Shown: piece by piece, positions 8,796 through 11,208 of the stretch
Numbering within the stretch: the first letter of the stretch is position 1
How the letters are laid out: each line of letters opens with the position of its first letter
Notes under the pieces: model-generated
What the model was told of the DNA's origin: nothing
What the model saw: only the letters and a program-made list of their open reading frames with translations
Databases searched by the model: none
Position numbers and translations under genes: made by a program
NCBI GenBank assembly: GCA_022385805.1
Contig: MU277739.1
Location: 1 to 11,208 of the forward strand
DNA from: Pilatotrama ljubarskyi
Lineage: Eukaryota; Basidiomycota; Agaricomycetes; Polyporales; Polyporaceae
Length of the DNA stretch: 11,208 nucleotides
Reading direction: 5' to 3'

Positions 8796-10269
8796 TCATC
8801 GTATATTCCTCCGTAGATTAGAGGACTCTGTCGACTCTCGAAGTGCATTACTAATAGTTTCGCGAGTCCTCTCCTTATACCGTGCGTACTCCGACCGGGT
8901 TCCGATCGGACCCTTCCGGTCCGATATCGACCTTCCGTCTTCCGGCCTCCAGGACTCCAGTCTTACCCCCACACGGCTCCTAACAGGTTCCTCCTTCTTG
9001 GGCCACTCGCAGACTTGAGTGTCCGACCCTTTCTCCCTCTCAAGCGGTGCCGAGAGCTTGATCAGATCGAATTCTTCGTCGTCCGATGTGTTGCCAGACT
9101 TAGGGACCGAGAAAATGATGTTACGTGATTTGCCGATGCGATGACTCTTGGAGGCGTAATAGAGCCATGCCATGCTTCCGGGCGCCAGACCGACGAACTG
9201 CATCGGGGTCGATCTTGGATCGAGCTTGCTCCGCTTCTCCAGTGATGTCAAGACCCAGCACTTGGTACCCCATTCTTGGAGATCGGCAATGTCCGGCTTG
9301 CGGCCGGTCCAGACCTCCTCGGGCGTCTTGTCCTTCAGCGCTCACGTGGGGAGGCGATTCTTCAAGTACATTACGTAAGCGACGGCCTGGGGCCACAGAC
9401 ACTTCGGCATTCCGGCAGCGATCCGGACTGCGCGCGCCCGGTCCATCAAAGTTCGGTTGAGGCGCTCGGCGATGCCGTTTTGGGCAGACGACTTCGGCGA
9501 TGTCATGTCGAGCTCGATCTTCTCGTTGCGCAAATAGTCAGTAAATTCCTTAGTCAGAAATTCACCGCCATTGTCACAGCGAATCTTCTTGATTCTCCGC
9601 CCGAACTTGTTCTCGACTAGCGCCTTGTACGCCTGGAAGTGCATGAACGCCTCGGATTTGTGCTTACCGAAAGTGATCTCCGAGTGCCTGGAGTGCCCGT
9701 CCGTGAACGTCCAAAAATAGTGTTCTCCCTTCAGCCCCTGCATCGTTGCTCCCCCCTCCCCCCCACGTGTCCATTATAACGGGAGCCCCGATCTCATCGA
9801 TCACCGTCTCCGAGCGCTTTGGGTATGATGCAACCGTCTGCTTCCCCCGCACACACGCCTCGCACTGGTCCTCCAGCGGCTCCAACTCGTCCACCTCCAT
9901 CCCTGTCACCAGACCCTTTCTCCACATGGTGATCACGGAGTTCATCCCTGGATGGCCTAGAACTCGATGCCATTCATTGAGGGTCTTCTTCTGGATGGGA
10001 CGACTTACCGCCGCAGCGCACGCGAGATTCTCAGGCACCGGCGCCTCGACTTCCCCATCGACCTGATAAAGGAAGTGGCTGATCTGCCTGCCCGATCCGT
10101 ACACCTGGCTCTTCTCGTTCCTGAGTCGGATCTCCCCGCCGTCCATCTCGACCTTGCGCCCAACAGCCTCCACCTGTCCGATGATGTGCCAAATCTACCC
10201 CCACGTGGACCAATCTTCAACTGTGTCCAACGGTTGAACCTTGGCACATGTGATAAGATCTGACGACAT
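8796..10269 (-). pseudogene. copia-type gag-pol pseudogene (gag start fused to integrase region)
   Basis: The ATG at 10269 begins a gag-like N-terminus (MSSDLITCAKVQPLDT...DWSTW). A TAG at 10197-10195 follows, and then the same frame enters pol at GQVEAVGRKVEM, so gag and protease have been deleted. The GAG-pre-integrase unit has WHRVLGH and CEACVRGK (two His, then C-x2-C), the integrase zinc-binding pattern. A frameshift at the C/G run 9751-9764 separates this from the integrase core, which shows Asp in TDGHSR, Asp in CDNGGEF and Glu in NGIAERLNRTL, with 35 residues between the last two (DD35E). An in-frame TGA at 9344-9342 breaks the core after NRLPT; it then continues KDKTPEEVWTGRKPD and fades into a charged connector ending at a TGA at 8798-8796. 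In life the product integrates retroelement cDNA in the nucleus; this copy cannot. Both TGA stops could be CGA-to-TGA changes. Confidence 0.93.
8905..8925. repeat. perfect hairpin inside the retroelement connector, 8-bp arms
   Basis: ATCGGACC and GGTCCGAT flank a 5-base loop. The core shares CCGAYCGG-like words with the hairpin at 8746-8762, so these may be related short repeats rather than pol coding signal. Confidence 0.55.
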
Positions 10270-10331
10270 GGCGATAAGATAAGATGAGCGAGATAAGAGT
10301 CAAGCCGAGATAATTGCGAGTAAGTCTTGTC

Positions 10332-10359
10332 CGGTTAGAGCAATGCAGGGCTCATAACC
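10332..10359 (-). other. primer-binding site matching a methionine tRNA 5'-half
   Basis: On the plus strand 10345-10359 reads GCAGGGCTCATAACC, identical to the anticodon stem-loop segment of yeast initiator tRNA-Met as I remember it. The element (minus strand) is therefore complementary to it. Drosophila copia is known to prime from a half-tRNA cut in the anticodon loop. The match lies 3 bases inside the proposed LTR end, the expected place. Bases 10334-10341 (GTTAGAGC) upstream also look like a tRNA D-arm, which may extend the pairing. Confidence 0.75.
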
Positions 10360-10362
10360 TAT

Positions 10363-10563
10363 TGAAGTACGCACAAGAGGGTGAACGAGTAGATAGATGG
10401 CGTATGACGAGGGCGAGGGCGGCTAATATACATGAGCAGTAACAAAAAGTATTATACGAGTGCAATAAACATATAAAGTACCGTAAAGGAAGAAAGTAAG
10501 TAAAGTGTAAGTAAGCGATCCAAAGTCCGATAGTGTACAACAAAGTCCGTTATCTAATCTTCA
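10363..10563 (-). repeat. solo remaining LTR (5' LTR of the copia relic)
   Basis: On the minus strand it starts TGAAG and ends CTTCA, a perfect 5-bp inverted terminus of the TG...CA type, 201 bp long. The inner end is set by the primer-binding site 3 bases away. The outer end could instead be at 10572 (TGTTGGAG), a common copia LTR start. It contains a direct repeat CGGACTTTG and A/T-rich TTTATATG and TATAATAC motifs that could have served as promoter. No second copy is present in the window, so the ends cannot be checked by alignment. Confidence 0.6.
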
Positions 10564-10845
10564 TCTCCAACAGATCCATCCACCCCTACTCGTCCTGCGG
10601 GTTCGCGTTGTTGTGACCGTGGGTTGGCGCGATAGGGTTGTGCGTGTACAGATGGTGTCAGCTGAAAAGAGACTGTTACGTTCCTTTTGCTGAACTGCCT
10701 CGGAAACAACAACAAACAAAACCAAAGTCCTGAGGACAGAAGTTCTGCGTATATGTATGTACACGAGGGTGGATCAAACCTGTCTAAACCAAGTTGACCT
10801 GCCGGTTTTACCGCTTCCACTGCCGCAAAGCTTGTCGGTTTTCCT

Positions 10846-10859
10846 CCTTTCCGGAAAGG
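10846..10859. repeat. perfect 14-bp palindrome
   Basis: CCTTTCCGGAAAGG reads the same on both strands. It could be a site for a dimeric DNA-binding protein or chance; its centre TTCCGGAA is the notable part. Confidence 0.6.
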
Positions 10860-10956
10860 GGCTTTGCCGAGTTCGGGGTAAGGCTTGTCCTTAGTTGAGT
10901 TCTCAAGCTTAAGCGAGCTTGTCGAGCTGGGTGCTGAGTAGATGCAGAGTATACCT

Positions 10957-10964
10957 TATAAAAT
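10957..10964 (+). promoter_or_regulatory. TATA-like motif
   Basis: TATAAAAT lies in otherwise GC-richer sequence, 179 bases before the ATG at 11143 and 67 bases before the ATG at 11031. It would fit a plus-strand gene whose coding region starts near the right edge. Confidence 0.3.
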
Positions 10965-11142
10965 CCCGATGAGATCTAACCCACGCTATGCTTAGGTTGT
11001 ATGCTGACCTCGACTCTATTTTCTCTCCAGATGTCTCCGGAAGATTCTCTCCCCTTTTGTAGAACGTATCACAAAATCTAGCAGAGTTTCCCCTAGGCTA
11101 GTGTCTGCGAGTCAGTCCTGTACTTACCTCCTTGGTGCAACT

Positions 11143-11208
11143 ATGCCTGATGCGCCGTCGTTCCCGTCAATCTTCCTAACACTTACCAATCAATCAAACA
11201 CTCCAATC
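11143..11208 (+). CDS. possible N-terminus of a gene running off the right edge (partial)
   Basis: The ATG at 11143 opens 22 codons without a stop to the window end, beginning MPDAPSFPSIFLTLTNQSNT. The TATA-like motif at 10957 lies upstream. The sequence is too short to recognise, and donor/acceptor-like words on the minus strand over the same bases give a rival reading. Confidence 0.2.
   Translation, partial: MPDAPSFPSIFLTLTNQSNTPI

Larger units (their letters stand above)
8796..10563 (-). mobile_element. truncated Ty1/copia LTR retrotransposon, internally deleted
   Basis: Read on the minus strand, the order is LTR (10563-10363), primer-binding site (10359-10345), leader, gag ATG (10269), pre-integrase zinc domain, integrase, and the start of the connector. 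Integrase lying ahead of where reverse transcriptase should be is the Ty1/copia order. The protease, most of gag, reverse transcriptase, RNase H and the 3' LTR are absent. The left limit of 8796 is the last stop in the connector frame; the true breakpoint may lie anywhere from about 8640 to 8800. It cannot encode its own transposition. Confidence 0.9.
10564..11142. other. intergenic region, no confident gene
   Basis: No open frame here looks coding. Visible structure is a 14-bp palindrome at 10846-10859, a CAAGCT-TAAGCG-AGCTTG hairpin at about 10904-10921 and a TATA-like TATAAAAT at 10957-10964. A pyrimidine-rich TATTTTCTCTCCAG sits just before an ATG at 11031 that opens only 16 codons. GT-rich donor-like words on the minus strand near 11130 and 11190 could equally mark a gene entering from the right. 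Confidence 0.4.

Noticed and set aside
8640..8800. 3' LTR of the copia element
   Set aside because: Neither the TGAAG...CTTCA ends nor internal words of the 10363-10563 LTR were found on this side.
9125..9620. Plus-strand ORFs opposite the integrase
   Set aside because: The minus strand here has unmistakable integrase motifs, so the plus-strand frames are shadows.
10332..10359. A tRNA-Met gene
   Set aside because: Only a 5'-half-like segment is present, with no acceptor stem or T-arm; its position beside an LTR fits a primer-binding site.
1..11208. CRISPR array, bacterial operon signals, rRNA
   Set aside because: No spaced repeats, Shine-Dalgarno-led gene runs or rRNA-like segments were seen; the introns indicate a eukaryote.

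Overview
The window looks like DNA from a filamentous basidiomycete, most likely an Agaricomycete. The evidence is many short GT-AG introns (mostly 49-94 nt), several with a CTNAC-type branch site, GC-rich coding sequence, a large protein whose block order I recall from memory in many Agaricomycete predicted proteins, and a Ty1/copia retrotransposon relic. No database was consulted; family statements are recall or inference.

Left two thirds (about 300-7972): three intron-containing genes, each open from start to stop once introns are removed by hand. Gene A (+, 307-1167, 3 exons, 249 aa) is a small acidic/coiled-coil protein with a basic tail. Gene B (-, 2978-1195, 5 exons, 508 aa) has a disordered N-terminus and a helical C-terminal region. 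Gene C (+, 3288-7972, 12 exons, 1313 aa) is a large transposase-like protein with a zinc-finger-like start. A and B converge with 27 bp between their stops. B and C diverge from a 309-bp region. All 17 introns keep the frame, so these do not look like decayed copies. The best hypothesis is a three-gene mobile or selfish cassette, with C as the putative DDE-type enzyme and A and B as accessory proteins. I could not find its ends (no inverted repeats or target duplications seen by eye), so mobility is unproven.

Middle (7973-8795): no gene I can call firmly. It holds a possible alternative C-terminus for gene C, two small unrecognised ORFs and short CpG-rich hairpins.

Right third (8796-10563, minus strand): a clearly dead Ty1/copia element. 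Reading right to left there is one LTR, a primer-binding site matching a methionine tRNA half-molecule, a gag start fused in frame to the middle of pol by internal deletion, the pre-integrase zinc domain, and the integrase core with DD35E residues. Reverse transcriptase, RNase H and the second LTR are missing. It carries three in-frame stops and one frameshift at a C/G run.

Far right (10564-11208): no confident gene. There is a perfect 14-bp palindrome, a TATA-like motif and a short ORF that runs off the window edge.
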